Origin: Lutacidiplasma sp049802875 | GTDB taxonomy: Archaea; Thermoplasmatota; Thermoplasmata; Lutacidiplasmatales; UBA184 | Direction of reading: 5' to 3' | Assembly (NCBI GenBank): GCA_049802875.1 | Contig: JBARNH010000019.1 | Coordinates: forward strand, 16,572-80,571 | Length of the DNA stretch: 64,000 nt | Shown: positions 1 through 8,892 of the stretch, in pieces | How positions within the stretch are numbered: the first letter of the stretch is position 1 | Layout: each line of letters opens with the position of its first letter | Program-made: the position numbers and the translations under genes | Notes under the pieces: generated by a model | Databases searched by the model: none | What the model was told of the DNA's origin: nothing | The model's input: the letters and a program-made list of their open reading frames with translations, nothing else

Positions 1-78
1 CTCTATGAGGCGATGGGCCGCGAGCAGCTGATGGAGATGAACCCGCTCCTCCGTCGGTTCCTCGGAGGCGAGACGTAG
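1..78 (+). CDS. secY: Preprotein translocase subunit SecY, C-terminal end only
   Basis: The window opens inside a reading frame of 25 residues ending with TAG at 76-78. The tail (YEAMGREQLMEMNPLLRRFL) has the form of the archaeal SecY/Sec61-alpha C-terminus, a cytoplasmic tail rich in E-x-L-M-E-M. SecY is the pore of the Sec translocon. The next gene starts four bases after the stop, which fits the archaeal secY cluster order. Only the last helix tail is visible, so the assignment rests on this short match plus the neighbours. Confidence 0.72.
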   Translation, partial: LYEAMGREQLMEMNPLLRRFLGGET

Positions 79-82
79 TCCC

Positions 83-913
83 GTGCCGACGGACGAGGAG
101 CCCCTTCCGTCGAGCCGCCCGGCGGCGAGCGACCTCTCCGAGTCCGAGGCGGCCGACGAGGCGGCGGAGGAGGAGGCGGAGACCGAGGCGTTGGCCACGA
201 CCCCGCGGCGACCCGCGGGCCCGACCTTCAAGATCTCCACGTTCATCTACGTCTTCCTCGGGATGGTCGGCCTCCTGATGATCATCGACACGCCGGCCCG
301 CAACCAGATCGCGACGCTCCTCGGGATCAGCTCGACGGCCGGAGGGCCGCTCTACTACGCGATCGGATTCAACAGCCACTATCTCCTGGTCACGATGGCG
401 ATCGCCGGCGCGCTCGAGATGCTCATCACCGCGTTCGCGTACAACTACACCACCGACTGGATCAAGGCGGCGAAGGTCCAGAAGTGGAGCGCCGCCTTCC
501 GCAAGGTCCAGATGGAGGCGATCCGCTCGGGCAAGAAGGACCGCATCGCGGCGCTGAAACCCCATCAGGAGCGGCTCACCCGCCTCTCGAGCGAGGTGTC
601 GATCGCTCAGTTCAAGGGGATGGCGATCACGTGGTTCCTGCTGATCCTGATCTACACCTGGATCGGGCTCCTCATCGAGAACGCGACCGTCGCGGCCCAG
701 ACGGTGAGCTTGGGCGGCACCCAACTCAACCTCTACACCTTCAAGGTGTTCAATTACTTCCCGATCTGGTTCTTCATCTTCAGTCTGTACACGATCCCCT
801 TCTCGCTCATCTTCCGCCGGATCCTGAAGAACTACTGGCTGCGGCGATACCTGGACCGGCAATCACCCCCACCCACTCCTCCGGCCCCGGGCGTGGCCGG
901 GGGCTCGGCGTGA
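83..913 (+). CDS. DUF106 / EMC3-TMCO1-like membrane protein (YidC/Oxa1 superfamily)
   Basis: A 276-residue protein with GTG start. The first ~50 residues are acidic and low-complexity. Hydrophobic segments lie near residues 52-68, 95-115, 175-200 and 230-250, with a charged stretch (about 127-170) between the second and third. This is the layout of archaeal DUF106, a proposed Oxa1/YidC/EMC3-like insertase in the cytoplasmic membrane. It sits between secY and cmk, the usual archaeal place for this family, and its stop overlaps the GTG of cmk (GTGA), so co-translation is likely. In most archaea adk lies between secY and this gene; here it is absent. The family call is strong, the molecular role inferred. 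Confidence 0.8.
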   Translation: MPTDEEPLPSSRPAASDLSESEAADEAAEEEAETEALATTPRRPAGPTFKISTFIYVFLGMVGLLMIIDTPARNQIATLLGISSTAGGPLYYAIGFNSHYLLVTMAIAGALEMLITAFAYNYTTDWIKAAKVQKWSAAFRKVQMEAIRSGKKDRIAALKPHQERLTRLSSEVSIAQFKGMAITWFLLILIYTWIGLLIENATVAAQTVSLGGTQLNLYTFKVFNYFPIWFFIFSLYTIPFSLIFRRILKNYWLRRYLDRQSPPPTPPAPGVAGGSA

Positions 914-1458
914 TCGGGTGGGTCGTCGCCCTCGGCGGACCCCCCGGGAGCGGAAAATCGACGGCCGGGCGGATCGTCGCCGACCGGCTCGACCTCGAAT
1001 ACCGCTCCGCGGGCGAGATCTTCCGCTCGGAAGCGGCGCGGCTCGGGATGGACCTCGCGGCGTTCGGCCGGTACGCGGAACGTCATCCCGAGGTCGACCG
1101 TGAGCTCGACCGCACCATGCAGGCGCTCGCCCGCCCGGGCCGCCTCCTCGATGGTCGCATCCAGGGAGTCCTCTGCCGACGAAACGGCACGCCGGTCCGG
1201 TACGTCGTCGTAACGGCGGAGTTGGACGAACGGGTTCGTCGGATCGCTCGACGGGACGGTCAATCGCTCACGGAGGCCGCGGAGCAGGTCCGCGTTCGGG
1301 AAGCGAGCGAGCGCGCCCGCTACTCGACGTTCTACGGGATCGATCTCGACCGGGAGCCGGCGGACCTGACGGTCGATTCGACCCACCAGCGCCCGGCCGA
1401 TGTGGCGGCGGCGATCGGCGAGTTCGTACGATCGCCGGGTCCCCGGAGCTCGGGATGA
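910..1458 (+). CDS. cmk: Cytidylate kinase, archaeal type (CMP/dCMP kinase)
   Basis: A 182-residue P-loop kinase that phosphorylates CMP or dCMP with ATP in pyrimidine nucleotide synthesis. The Walker A motif GGPPGSGKST is near residues 8-17, followed by a nucleotide-monophosphate binding segment (YRSAGEIFR) typical of archaeal Cmk. The GTG at 910 overlaps the stop of the upstream membrane protein (GTGA). An open frame continues further upstream, but that part is just the DUF106 gene read in another frame. The gene ends in an ATGA overlap with cbf5. The order DUF106-cmk-cbf5 is conserved in archaea; the L14e and L34e genes often placed here are missing. Confidence 0.87.
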   Translation: MIGWVVALGGPPGSGKSTAGRIVADRLDLEYRSAGEIFRSEAARLGMDLAAFGRYAERHPEVDRELDRTMQALARPGRLLDGRIQGVLCRRNGTPVRYVVVTAELDERVRRIARRDGQSLTEAAEQVRVREASERARYSTFYGIDLDREPADLTVDSTHQRPADVAAAIGEFVRSPGPRSSG

Positions 1459-2414
1459 CGGCCGACGCCCTGGACCCGGTCGCGACGCGGCTTAGGGAGG
1501 GCGCCTTCCTCCTGATCGACAAACCCCGCGGCCCGTCGTCGCACCAGGTGACCGCCTGGGCGCGCGACCTCCTCGGGGTCGACCGCGCGGGCCACGCCGG
1601 GACGCTCGACCCCAACGTGTCGGGACTCCTCTGGGTCGGGGTCGGACCGGCGTTGAAGCTCCTTCCGCTCGTCCTCGAGTTCCCGAAGCGGTACATCGGG
1701 GTCGTGGCGCTCCACGGGACGGTCGCCCCCCGCGAGCTCCGCCGCGTCCTCGAGGAGTTCACCGGACCGGTCTATCAGACACCGCCCGTGCGCTCCGCCG
1801 TCAAGCGGGAGCGACGGGTTCGCACGATCCATCGTCTGGAGCTGCTCGAGGCCGACGGGAGCCGTATCCTGATCGACGTCGTCGCCGACTCCGGGACCTA
1901 CATCCGGACGCTCGCGGTCGACTTGGGGGAGGCCCTCGGCGTGGGAGGGCACCTGGAGGAACTACGGCGCATCGCGACCGGACCGTTCGACGAGCACCGG
2001 AGCGTCCCGCTCACGGCCCTGGCCGACGCCCTCGTACGCCGCCGCGACGGCGATCCCGCGCCGCTCCTCGCCCTGCTGCACCCGATCGACGAGGTCTGGC
2101 GCGAGTTCCCGGCGATCGTCCTCAAGGACTCGGCGGCGAGCGCGGTCGCCCATGGGGCCGGCCTCGCGAGCGGAGGGATCCTCGCGCTCCCGAGGACATT
2201 CTCCCGGGACTCCCGGGTCGCGCTCGTCAACCGCGCGGGAGAGCTCATCGCGACGGGCGTCGCGCTCCACGACTCGACGGAGATCGGTGCGGTCGCGCAC
2301 GGGTGGGTGGTGAGCGGCACCCGCGTCTTTGTCGACCCCCACCGGTTCCCTGCCCTCTGGCAAGGACCTCGGACGGCGCGAAGTCGACCGCCGGTCGTTG
2401 ACGGTGCCCGCTAG
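1455..2414 (+). CDS. cbf5: tRNA/rRNA pseudouridine synthase Cbf5 (TruB family)
   Basis: A 319-residue TruB-family pseudouridine synthase, in archaea the catalytic subunit of the H/ACA ribonucleoprotein and also able to modify U55 of tRNA. The catalytic motif GHAGTLDPNVSGLL is at about residues 49-62 with the nucleophilic Asp in LDP. A second conserved piece, DSGTYIRTLA, follows near 145. The C-terminal ~80 residues resemble a PUA RNA-binding domain. Start ATG at 1455 overlaps the cmk stop (ATGA), the end of a tightly packed operon that begins in the secY cluster. An H/ACA partner such as Nop10 or Gar1 is not in the window. Confidence 0.88.
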   Translation: MTADALDPVATRLREGAFLLIDKPRGPSSHQVTAWARDLLGVDRAGHAGTLDPNVSGLLWVGVGPALKLLPLVLEFPKRYIGVVALHGTVAPRELRRVLEEFTGPVYQTPPVRSAVKRERRVRTIHRLELLEADGSRILIDVVADSGTYIRTLAVDLGEALGVGGHLEELRRIATGPFDEHRSVPLTALADALVRRRDGDPAPLLALLHPIDEVWREFPAIVLKDSAASAVAHGAGLASGGILALPRTFSRDSRVALVNRAGELIATGVALHDSTEIGAVAHGWVVSGTRVFVDPHRFPALWQGPRTARSRPPVVDGAR

Positions 2415-2425
2415 GGTTATCTTTT
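2411..2425 (+). promoter_or_regulatory. TATA-like box of the MMPL transporter gene
   Basis: An AT-rich block (GGTTATCTTTTT) overlaps the cbf5 stop codon in otherwise GC-rich DNA. Its centre is about 27 bp before the ATG at 2446, the spacing expected if transcription starts at or next to the start codon. This supports 2446 over an in-frame upstream start. Confidence 0.5.
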
Positions 2426-2445
2426 TCCCCCAGTCGAGCGCCAAG

Positions 2446-5400
2446 ATGGCTTCGCCCGCGTCCGACCGGAACGGGGGAGGGACGCGCCTCCTCGGGGGAT
2501 TGGCTCGATGGGTCATCCGGCACCCGTGGTATCCGATCGTGTTCTGGGTCCTCTTGTTCGTACTCACGGTACCGTTCCTCTCGCTCATCGGCTCGGTGAC
2601 GACGAACTCGACCCAGTCAACCCCGGCGAATGCGCCGAGCTCGATGGCGAACGCCGAGCTCGCCCGGCTGTTCCCGAACACCACCGGAGGATCGTCGAGC
2701 ACGATCCTGCTCGTCGGCTCGGACATGACCGACGCGAACGCCCAGGGGGTCGTCTTGAACGTGACCGCCGCGCTGGCCGCGGACCGTAGTCTTTCGAACG
2801 TCGGATCGGTCGACTCCGTCTACACCAGTTACGCATCGTACCTGGTGGGGCAGGCCCAGCTGGCGCTCGGCGTCGTCCACGCCGGGCTCTCGAGCACCCC
2901 CTCGACCCCGGTCGCGGTGAATCAATCGGCCGAGCTCCTCTGGGGCACGCCCGGGGTGTTCCTCAACGCCTGGGAGGCCGACGTGGCGAACGGCACGGAG
3001 CCTCCCGCCGCCAACTACGTAGCCTACCAGCAGGCACGCAGCGCGCTCGCCAACTCGAGCTCGTCGCTCGAGGTGCTTTCGGCGTTCTACCAAGGAACCC
3101 CCTCGGCGCCGGGGTTCAACAGTTCGACCGGATGTTGGACCGACCCACCGACCGTCCGCGCGTGCTCCGACACGACGGCTCGGGCGACCGAAGCCGGTCT
3201 CATTCCGACCCTCGTACCGAACCCGGCCGATCGAGCGATCCCCTTCGCGGTGCTCGCGACGTTGGGTCTCGAGAACGAGAGCCTCTGGCCGAGCGTGCAG
3301 TCGACGACCTCCCTCATCCTCGGCAACACTAGCGGTCTCTCCGGTGGCTGGATCCTGCGCGTCTGGCAAGCGTTCCCCTCGAGCACTCCGAGCCCCGACA
3401 CGCTCTCGACCTGGGCGCAAGGGCTCGTGGCGGCGTCGACCCTCTCGGACGAACCGCTGCCGGTCCCCGCGGCGATCTACACCCAGTTCGTGGACCCCTC
3501 GGGCACCGCCCAGATCGTTCAGGTAGAGTTCACGGTCGCCGACGACGCGACGAACCATAGCGGCGGCGATCCCGTGTACTCGGACCTCCCGAAGATCGAC
3601 GCGATCGTCCCCGGGGTCGTCCGCGCCTCCGACTCGACCCACTCGATCTCGTACGTTCAGACCGGCACCGCCCCGCTCGACCTCTTGAGCCAGACCGCGG
3701 TGAACTCGTCGATCGCGCTCGTCCTTCCGCTCACGGTCGGTCTGCTGCTCGTGATCTCGATGGTGTACTTCCGGTCGCCGATGACCCCGCTCGTCACGTT
3801 CGCGATCCTGGGCATCGCACTGGTCCTGGGGCTCGGCGGGACCGTGATGATCGGGGAGTTGGTGACCCACGTCGACTCCACGGCCCTCACCCTCGAGGAG
3901 GTCTTCGTGCTCGGGGTCGGGACCGATTATTCGATCTTCATGGTCGCCCGGTATCGGGAGGAGCTCGTCGGGGGGAAGAGCTCGGACGACGCGATCGTCG
4001 CGTCGATCTCCTGGGCCGGCCAATCGGTCGCCACCAGCGGGTCCACCGCCATCATCGCGACCCTCGCGCTCACGTTCAGCGGGGTCGCGTTGCTCTCCCA
4101 GTGGGGCGCCGTCCTCTCGCTCGCGATCCTGATCACCGTGCTCGTCTCGCTCACGATGGTCCCGGCCTGCCTCAAGCTGATCGGACCACGGATCTTCTGG
4201 CCGACGACCCGGGAACGTTTCCGGCGACGGGCCGCGGTCGTCGCGGAGCGGAACCGGACGGAACGGACGTACTTCTACCGGGTGGGCCGTGCGACGCAGC
4301 GCCGACCCGGAGTGACGGTCGGGGTGATCCTGCTCGTCTCCGTTCCGCTCATCATTATCGCTTTACAGGTCCCCCTCTCGTACGATTACTTTGCCCAATT
4401 GCCGAGCGGACACCCCGCGTCCGACGGGCTGAACCAGCTCGGGCAACACTTCGGCCCCGGCTTCGCTACGCCGTCCTTCGCGCTGGTCACGTTCGCGGCC
4501 CCGCTGCTGGTCGGCAATACTACGAACGCCACCGAATTCACGGACGTTGCGGCGCTGACCGGCCTCGCCAACTCCACCGCCGGGATCGCCGCGGTCTCCT
4601 CTCCCGTGGGGCCGGACGGGGCCTCCCTCTCCGACTGGCTCAGCCTCTCGACGATCCCCTCGGCCACCCGCGCCAATCTGATCGGAGCGCTGTCGGGGTT
4701 CGTGGGCACGGACGGACGCACGGTGCTCCTCTCGCTGGTGCCAGTGGGGGCCGGACTCTCGGTGGCGGCCGTGAACGCGGTCCAGTCGGTGGAGTCGTCG
4801 TTCGCGGGGTACGCGGCGTCCCATCCGGAAGTAACCGCGCTCGCGTACGGGGGCGGAGCGCCGACGATCAGTGACCTCGCCAACGAGACCGCGACCGCGA
4901 CCGATTACCTCGTCGCCGCGGTCTCGATCGGACTCGTGCTCGTGCTCCTCGTCGTGCTCCGATCGTGGATCATCGCCCTGATGGCGATCGCGACGATCGG
5001 CATCTCGATCAGTTGGGCATGGGCGGTCACGTACCTCGTGTTCCAGGAATTGCTCGGTTTTCCGCTGTTCTTCTACGTTCGGACGATCCTGTTCATCCTC
5101 GTCCTCGGGCTCGGCATCGACTACAACATCTTCCTCCTGACCCGGGTCCGCGAAGAGCGGGTGCACGGCCGAAGCACGAGTGAAGCGGCCGTCGAGGCGG
5201 TCGCTCGAACGGGCGGGATCATCACCGCCGCCGCGCTGATCCTCGCCAGCGCGTTCGGGGCACTCCTGGTCGGTGAGTTCACCCTGATCCGGGCGATCGG
5301 GTTCTCGGTGGCCGTTGCCGTGGTTCTGGACGCGATGGTCGTGCGGACGTTCCTCGTCCCGGCCTCGCTCCAGCTGCTCGGCGAGCGAGTCTGGAGCCTG

Positions 5401-5496
5401 AGCGGCCGCCGGCCTCGCCCGACGACCGCCCCCGACGCTCCGTCGGCCGACCCGGGCGCTTCCGCTCCGGCCGCTCCCCCCACCGGCGTCCCCTGA
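2446..5496 (+). CDS. MMPL/RND-superfamily membrane transporter
   Basis: A protein of 1016 residues with two homologous halves, each a transmembrane helix, a large outer domain rich in N-x-S/T sites, and a bundle of about five helices. The two signature motifs of the MMPL family are present: GVGTDYSIFMVARY in the first half and GLGIDYNIFLLTR in the second, with the buried Asp of the proton-relay type. Such proteins export lipids or hydrophobic compounds, driven by the ion gradient, or scaffold the envelope. The substrate cannot be read from the sequence. The C-terminus is a Pro/Ala-rich tail. The ATG at 2446 is chosen because a TATA-like block precedes it and MASPASDRN leads into the first helix. 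It converges with the peroxiredoxin gene. Confidence 0.83.
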   Translation: MASPASDRNGGGTRLLGGLARWVIRHPWYPIVFWVLLFVLTVPFLSLIGSVTTNSTQSTPANAPSSMANAELARLFPNTTGGSSSTILLVGSDMTDANAQGVVLNVTAALAADRSLSNVGSVDSVYTSYASYLVGQAQLALGVVHAGLSSTPSTPVAVNQSAELLWGTPGVFLNAWEADVANGTEPPAANYVAYQQARSALANSSSSLEVLSAFYQGTPSAPGFNSSTGCWTDPPTVRACSDTTARATEAGLIPTLVPNPADRAIPFAVLATLGLENESLWPSVQSTTSLILGNTSGLSGGWILRVWQAFPSSTPSPDTLSTWAQGLVAASTLSDEPLPVPAAIYTQFVDPSGTAQIVQVEFTVADDATNHSGGDPVYSDLPKIDAIVPGVVRASDSTHSISYVQTGTAPLDLLSQTAVNSSIALVLPLTVGLLLVISMVYFRSPMTPLVTFAILGIALVLGLGGTVMIGELVTHVDSTALTLEEVFVLGVGTDYSIFMVARYREELVGGKSSDDAIVASISWAGQSVATSGSTAIIATLALTFSGVALLSQWGAVLSLAILITVLVSLTMVPACLKLIGPRIFWPTTRERFRRRAAVVAERNRTERTYFYRVGRATQRRPGVTVGVILLVSVPLIIIALQVPLSYDYFAQLPSGHPASDGLNQLGQHFGPGFATPSFALVTFAAPLLVGNTTNATEFTDVAALTGLANSTAGIAAVSSPVGPDGASLSDWLSLSTIPSATRANLIGALSGFVGTDGRTVLLSLVPVGAGLSVAAVNAVQSVESSFAGYAASHPEVTALAYGGGAPTISDLANETATATDYLVAAVSIGLVLVLLVVLRSWIIALMAIATIGISISWAWAVTYLVFQELLGFPLFFYVRTILFILVLGLGIDYNIFLLTRVREERVHGRSTSEAAVEAVARTGGIITAAALILASAFGALLVGEFTLIRAIGFSVAVAVVLDAMVVRTFLVPASLQLLGERVWSLSGRRPRPTTAPDAPSADPGASAPAAPPTGVP

Positions 5497-5524
5497 ATCC
5501 TCCGTCGCGCGGGCCTCGGACGCG

Positions 5525-5965
5525 TTACTTCGCGAGGAACTTCGCCCGGGCCCGCTCCAAGTGCTCGTCCACAGACGAGCTGTCGATGACGTCAACGACC
5601 GTACCGGCCGCGTCGATGAGGAACGTGACCCGTCGGGCGTTCCCTCGGGGGCCGAGCACCCCGTAGAGCGTGCCGACCTTCTTCGCTGAATCGGCGATCA
5701 GCGGGAACGGAAGTCCGTACTTGACCCGGAACGCTTGCTGGGCGGCACATTCATCGGTGCTGACGCCGACCACCGCCACCTTCTTCGCCCGGTACTCGGG
5801 GTAGACGTCCCGGAATCCCTTCGCTTCGATCGTGCAGCCCGGCGTGTCGGCCTTCGGATAGAAGTACAGGACGACCGGCGACCCGCGGACCGAGGAGAAT
5901 CGAAACGGTGTTCCGTCGTGGTCCGGTGCCTCGAAATCCGGGGCCTTCTCTCCCATCGCGATCAT
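5525..5965 (-). CDS. bcp: Peroxiredoxin, Bcp/PrxQ family
   Basis: A 146-residue thioredoxin-fold peroxidase that reduces hydrogen peroxide and organic peroxides in the cytoplasm. The peroxidatic Cys is C44 in DTPGCTIEAKGF. In typical PrxQ proteins a resolving Cys lies five residues later (PGCTKEAC); here that position is Lys49, and the only other Cys is C73 in STDECAAQ. The protein may therefore use an atypical intramolecular or an external reductant. A TATA-like ATATTTTA at 5987-5994 lies about 25 bp before the ATG at 5965, indicating a leaderless transcript. The family is clear; the resolving mechanism is not. Confidence 0.88.
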   Translation of the reverse strand: MIAMGEKAPDFEAPDHDGTPFRFSSVRGSPVVLYFYPKADTPGCTIEAKGFRDVYPEYRAKKVAVVGVSTDECAAQQAFRVKYGLPFPLIADSAKKVGTLYGVLGPRGNARRVTFLIDAAGTVVDVIDSSSVDEHLERARAKFLAK

Positions 5966-5984
5966 CAGGCCGGCATCTCGCCGG

Positions 5985-5996
5985 GGATATTTTAGG
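5985..5996 (-). promoter_or_regulatory. TATA-like box of the peroxiredoxin gene
   Basis: Read on the minus strand the block is CCTAAAATATCC, centred about 25 bp upstream of the ATG at 5965, consistent with transcription starting at the start codon. Confidence 0.55.
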
Positions 5997-6031
5997 TGAG
6001 AGACGAACCCCGGGTCTCGGGACGGCCCGGA

Positions 6032-6268
6032 CTATCCGCTGCCGACCGTGACGAGGGTTTCGGTCGATTTCAGCCCCGGGATCCGGCGGATCTTATGCAC
6101 GACCGTGTCGAGCGCCTCGTTGATGTGCGGGGCCTCGACCTTCACGATCAGGTCAAACGGGCCCGTGACGGCCTGCACCTCCGTAACGCCGGGGATCGCC
6201 TTCATCCGTCGTAGGACGTCGTCGAGTTTTCCGACGTCGATCTCGACGAGCAAGTAGAGCGTCTCCAT
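6032..6268 (-). CDS. Stand-alone Lrp/AsnC effector-binding (RAM) domain protein
   Basis: A 78-residue protein with the beta-alpha-beta-beta-alpha-beta pattern of the RAM/ACT-like C-terminal domain of Lrp/AsnC regulators (IPGVTEVQAVTGPFDLIVKV in the centre). The N-terminal helix-turn-helix of a full Lrp is absent. Such single-domain proteins form dimers or octamers and bind amino acids, often modulating full-length Lrp proteins. It lies between peroxiredoxin and cysS and has no clear operon partner. The family is well supported; ligand and partner are unknown. Confidence 0.82.
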   Translation of the reverse strand: METLYLLVEIDVGKLDDVLRRMKAIPGVTEVQAVTGPFDLIVKVEAPHINEALDTVVHKIRRIPGLKSTETLVTVGSG

Positions 6269-6410
6269 CTCGGGCCCCGCAGTGGCACCGGACGCACCGG
6301 GACGCTCTTCAAGCTAGCGCGCGCGAGGAAAGAGCGCGGTCCCTTGCCCCCGGACTGCGGACTCGCCCGCCCAAAGTGTTATGGCTGGCCGGGGGCCGCA
6401 CCCACCGCCC

Positions 6411-7628
6411 ATGGACCTCGTCCTGCGCGATACACTCTCCGGTTCCCAGCGCGCGGTCCGTCGGCGGCCGGGGCATCCCCTTTCGATGTATGTCTGCGGA
6501 CCCACGGTCTACGATGCGGCTCACGTCGGACACGCCCGGACGTACCTCTATTTCGACGTCGTGCGCCGGTTCCTCGAGGCCGAGGGGGTCCCGGTGCGCC
6601 ACGTGATGAACGTGACGGACATCGAGGACAAGATTGAGGCGAGGGCGGCTCAACTCGGCCTTACCTGGCGAGCCCTGGCACGACGCGAGGAGCGAGGGTT
6701 CTTTCGGGACCTCGCCGCCGCGAACATTCTCCCGCCGCATCGGCGGCCGCGGGCCACCGAGTTCGTGCCCGAGATGATCCGGGTGGTCCGACGTCTCGTA
6801 CGCACGGGTCGGGTCCGACGGGAAGGGGACGAATGGATCTACTCCCCACCGCCCCGCGGACCTCACGAGAACTTCCCGACGGACCGCCAGCTCGCAATCC
6901 ACGCGGTGACCGAGCCCGGTCATCCGTTTCCGGAACGGGAAGGCGCCGCCGGGGAGTTCATGGTGTGGAAACGGCAGGCCCCGCCGAAGGCGTCGTGGCC
7001 GAGCCCCTGGGGCCGGGGGATTCCCGGCTGGCACCTGGAGTGCTACGCGATGGCCCAGAAGATCCTCGGAATCCCGGTCGACCTCCACGGAGGTGGCCAC
7101 GACCTCATCTATCCGCACCATTACGCGGAGAACGAGGTCGCGCTCCAACTGCGAGGCACCGCGTTCGCGCGCGTGTTCCTGCACACCGGATTCGTGCTCA
7201 TCGACGGGGGAAAGATGTCGAAATCTACGGGCAATTTGATCCCGCTGCGAACCGCGTTGGACGACGTCGGAGCCGCGGCGCTCCGTTGGTATCTTCTCTC
7301 GATTCCGTTCTCCCAACGTCTCGAATGGGACCCGGCCAAGCTCCATCGGGCCGCCGAGGAGTTGGCCGTCGTGCGCCGTGCGGTGCGCGCCTCGCTCGGC
7401 CCGAGCGTACGGGGCCGCGGAACGGCGGCCTCGATCCGACGCCTCGCCGGCGGGATCCGCAAAGAGCTGGCTGCCGGGCTCTCGACCGACCGGGCGTTCG
7501 CCCGGCTGCATTCTTGGGCGGAAGGCATCCAGGAGAGTCCGTCCACTAGAGTTTCCGCGGACGAACGAACCGCCGCCCGTCAGGAGTTCCGTTCGATCGA
7601 GGAACGGACCGGACTCTCGTTGCTCTAG
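6411..7628 (+). CDS. cysS: Cysteine--tRNA ligase
   Basis: A 405-residue class Ia aminoacyl-tRNA synthetase that charges tRNA-Cys. It has the N-terminal MYVCGPTVYD segment with the first zinc Cys, the HIGH variant HVGH in AAHVGHARTY, zinc ligands in HLECYAMA and HGGGHDLIYPHHYAENE, and the KMSKS motif (GGKMSKSTGNL). It is about 55 residues shorter than the E. coli enzyme, mainly in the C-terminal anticodon-binding part. The ATG at 6411 is preferred to the one at 6381 because it begins the usual M-x-L-x-L-x-x-T-L-S pattern. Its stop overlaps by four bases the stop of the opposing thiolase gene. Confidence 0.92.
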   Translation: MDLVLRDTLSGSQRAVRRRPGHPLSMYVCGPTVYDAAHVGHARTYLYFDVVRRFLEAEGVPVRHVMNVTDIEDKIEARAAQLGLTWRALARREERGFFRDLAAANILPPHRRPRATEFVPEMIRVVRRLVRTGRVRREGDEWIYSPPPRGPHENFPTDRQLAIHAVTEPGHPFPEREGAAGEFMVWKRQAPPKASWPSPWGRGIPGWHLECYAMAQKILGIPVDLHGGGHDLIYPHHYAENEVALQLRGTAFARVFLHTGFVLIDGGKMSKSTGNLIPLRTALDDVGAAALRWYLLSIPFSQRLEWDPAKLHRAAEELAVVRRAVRASLGPSVRGRGTAASIRRLAGGIRKELAAGLSTDRAFARLHSWAEGIQESPSTRVSADERTAARQEFRSIEERTGLSLL

Positions 7629-8830
7629 TGCCCGTTCCGGTCGACGATCAAGCTGAGACCGTTGCCGCCGCCCATACAGAGGGTGGCGAGTCCGAGCGAC
7701 CGCTGGGAGCGGATGAGCTCGTGCACGAGGGTGACCACGATGCGGGCACCGCTGGCCCCGATCGGATGGCCCAAGGCCACCGCGCCGCCGTGGACGTTGA
7801 ACTGCTCCTCCGAAAAGTCGAACGTCCGCTGCACGGCGATCGAGGCCGAAGCGTACGCCTCGTTGTGTTCCACCCGGTCAAAATCCGCGGGGCGTAGTCC
7901 CGTGCGCTCGAGGTGCTTGCGGACCGTAGGGATCGGGGATTCCATCACATCCCGGGGGTGCACCCCGCTCTCCGCCGCCGAATGGATCCACGCGATCGGC
8001 TTCGCTCCGCGCTCTCGCACTTCGCGCGGGCTCGCCAACACGAGCGCGGCGGCGCCGTCCGAAAGCTTGGACGAGTTTCCCGCGGTCAACACTCCGTCCG
8101 GTGCAAATGCCGGCGGGAGGCGCGCCAGTTTCTCGAGGGTGGTGTCGGCGCGCGGCGCCTCATCGTGGTCCAGGCCCGCCCCGCCGGGAGTCCATTCGCC
8201 CGGGACGGCCACCAGCTCGGGACCGAACGTGCCCGCCGTGACGGCCGCGGAGGCTCGAAGGTGGCTCCGCAGCCCGAACGCGTCGACGTCCCCCCGCGTC
8301 AAGTGAAATTTCTTCGCGATCCGCTCGCCGGTGAGCCCCATGATCTCGTGCTCGTCGTAGGCGTCGATCAGGGCATCCTGTTGCATTCCGTCGACGAGGG
8401 TGTGAGGACCGGGTGAGCTGCCCCAACGCATCCCGCCGTCCAGCAGGTACGGAGCGTTCGACATGCTTTCCATCGCCCCGACGACGACCCGGTCGAACTC
8501 GCCGGCGAGGATCGCCAGGTACCCCCACTGGATCGCTTTCATCCCCGAACCGCAGACCATGTTGACCGTCGCGGCCCCCACCGAATCGGGAACTTCGGCG
8601 CCGCGGAGCACCTGACGGGCCGGATTCTGGCCTGCGCCCGCCTGGATCGCCTGACCAAAGAGCACCTCCTCGACGTCGCCGGGAGTCCAGCCCGCTCGTT
8701 CGATCGCTGCCCGAGCGGCCAAGGTTCCGAGGCGGGTGGCGGGGACCCCACGGAGCGCTCCTCCGAACCGACCGATCGGAGTCCGGACGGCCGAGAGGAT
8801 GGCGACCGGACGTTCCGAGTTGGCCGGCAT
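7625..8830 (-). CDS. Acetyl-CoA C-acetyltransferase (thiolase)
   Basis: A 401-residue thiolase condensing or cleaving acetyl-CoA/acetoacetyl-CoA. The acylated catalytic Cys is C93 in NMVCGSGMKA; NEAYA, the His-containing GGAVALGHPIGASG and the second Cys in CMGGGNG are all in place. This is the bacterial-type biosynthetic/degradative thiolase with a complete catalytic set, unlike the archaeal SCP2-like thiolases. With the acyl-CoA dehydrogenase at 28.4 kb and the methylmalonyl-CoA genes it fits fatty-acid or amino-acid carbon catabolism; a role in the mevalonate route is also possible. A TATA-like GTCTTAATCC (8850-8859) lies ~25 bp upstream of the ATG. Confidence 0.9.
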   Translation of the reverse strand: MPANSERPVAILSAVRTPIGRFGGALRGVPATRLGTLAARAAIERAGWTPGDVEEVLFGQAIQAGAGQNPARQVLRGAEVPDSVGAATVNMVCGSGMKAIQWGYLAILAGEFDRVVVGAMESMSNAPYLLDGGMRWGSSPGPHTLVDGMQQDALIDAYDEHEIMGLTGERIAKKFHLTRGDVDAFGLRSHLRASAAVTAGTFGPELVAVPGEWTPGGAGLDHDEAPRADTTLEKLARLPPAFAPDGVLTAGNSSKLSDGAAALVLASPREVRERGAKPIAWIHSAAESGVHPRDVMESPIPTVRKHLERTGLRPADFDRVEHNEAYASASIAVQRTFDFSEEQFNVHGGAVALGHPIGASGARIVVTLVHELIRSQRSLGLATLCMGGGNGLSLIVDRNGH

Positions 8831-8892
8831 GATCGGTCGACCGGGGGCCGGATTAAGACTGTAACGACCGCGAGCGGAGCGAACGGGCCGCG

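Noticed and set aside
484..909. N-terminal extension of the cytidylate kinase frame
   Set aside because: It is the DUF106 gene read in another frame; the kinase fold begins at the GTG at 910.
2617..4023. Long antisense open frames inside the transporter and other GC-rich genes
   Set aside because: High G+C makes long shadow frames common; they are Arg/Gly/Pro-rich, lack domains and lie fully inside well-supported genes.
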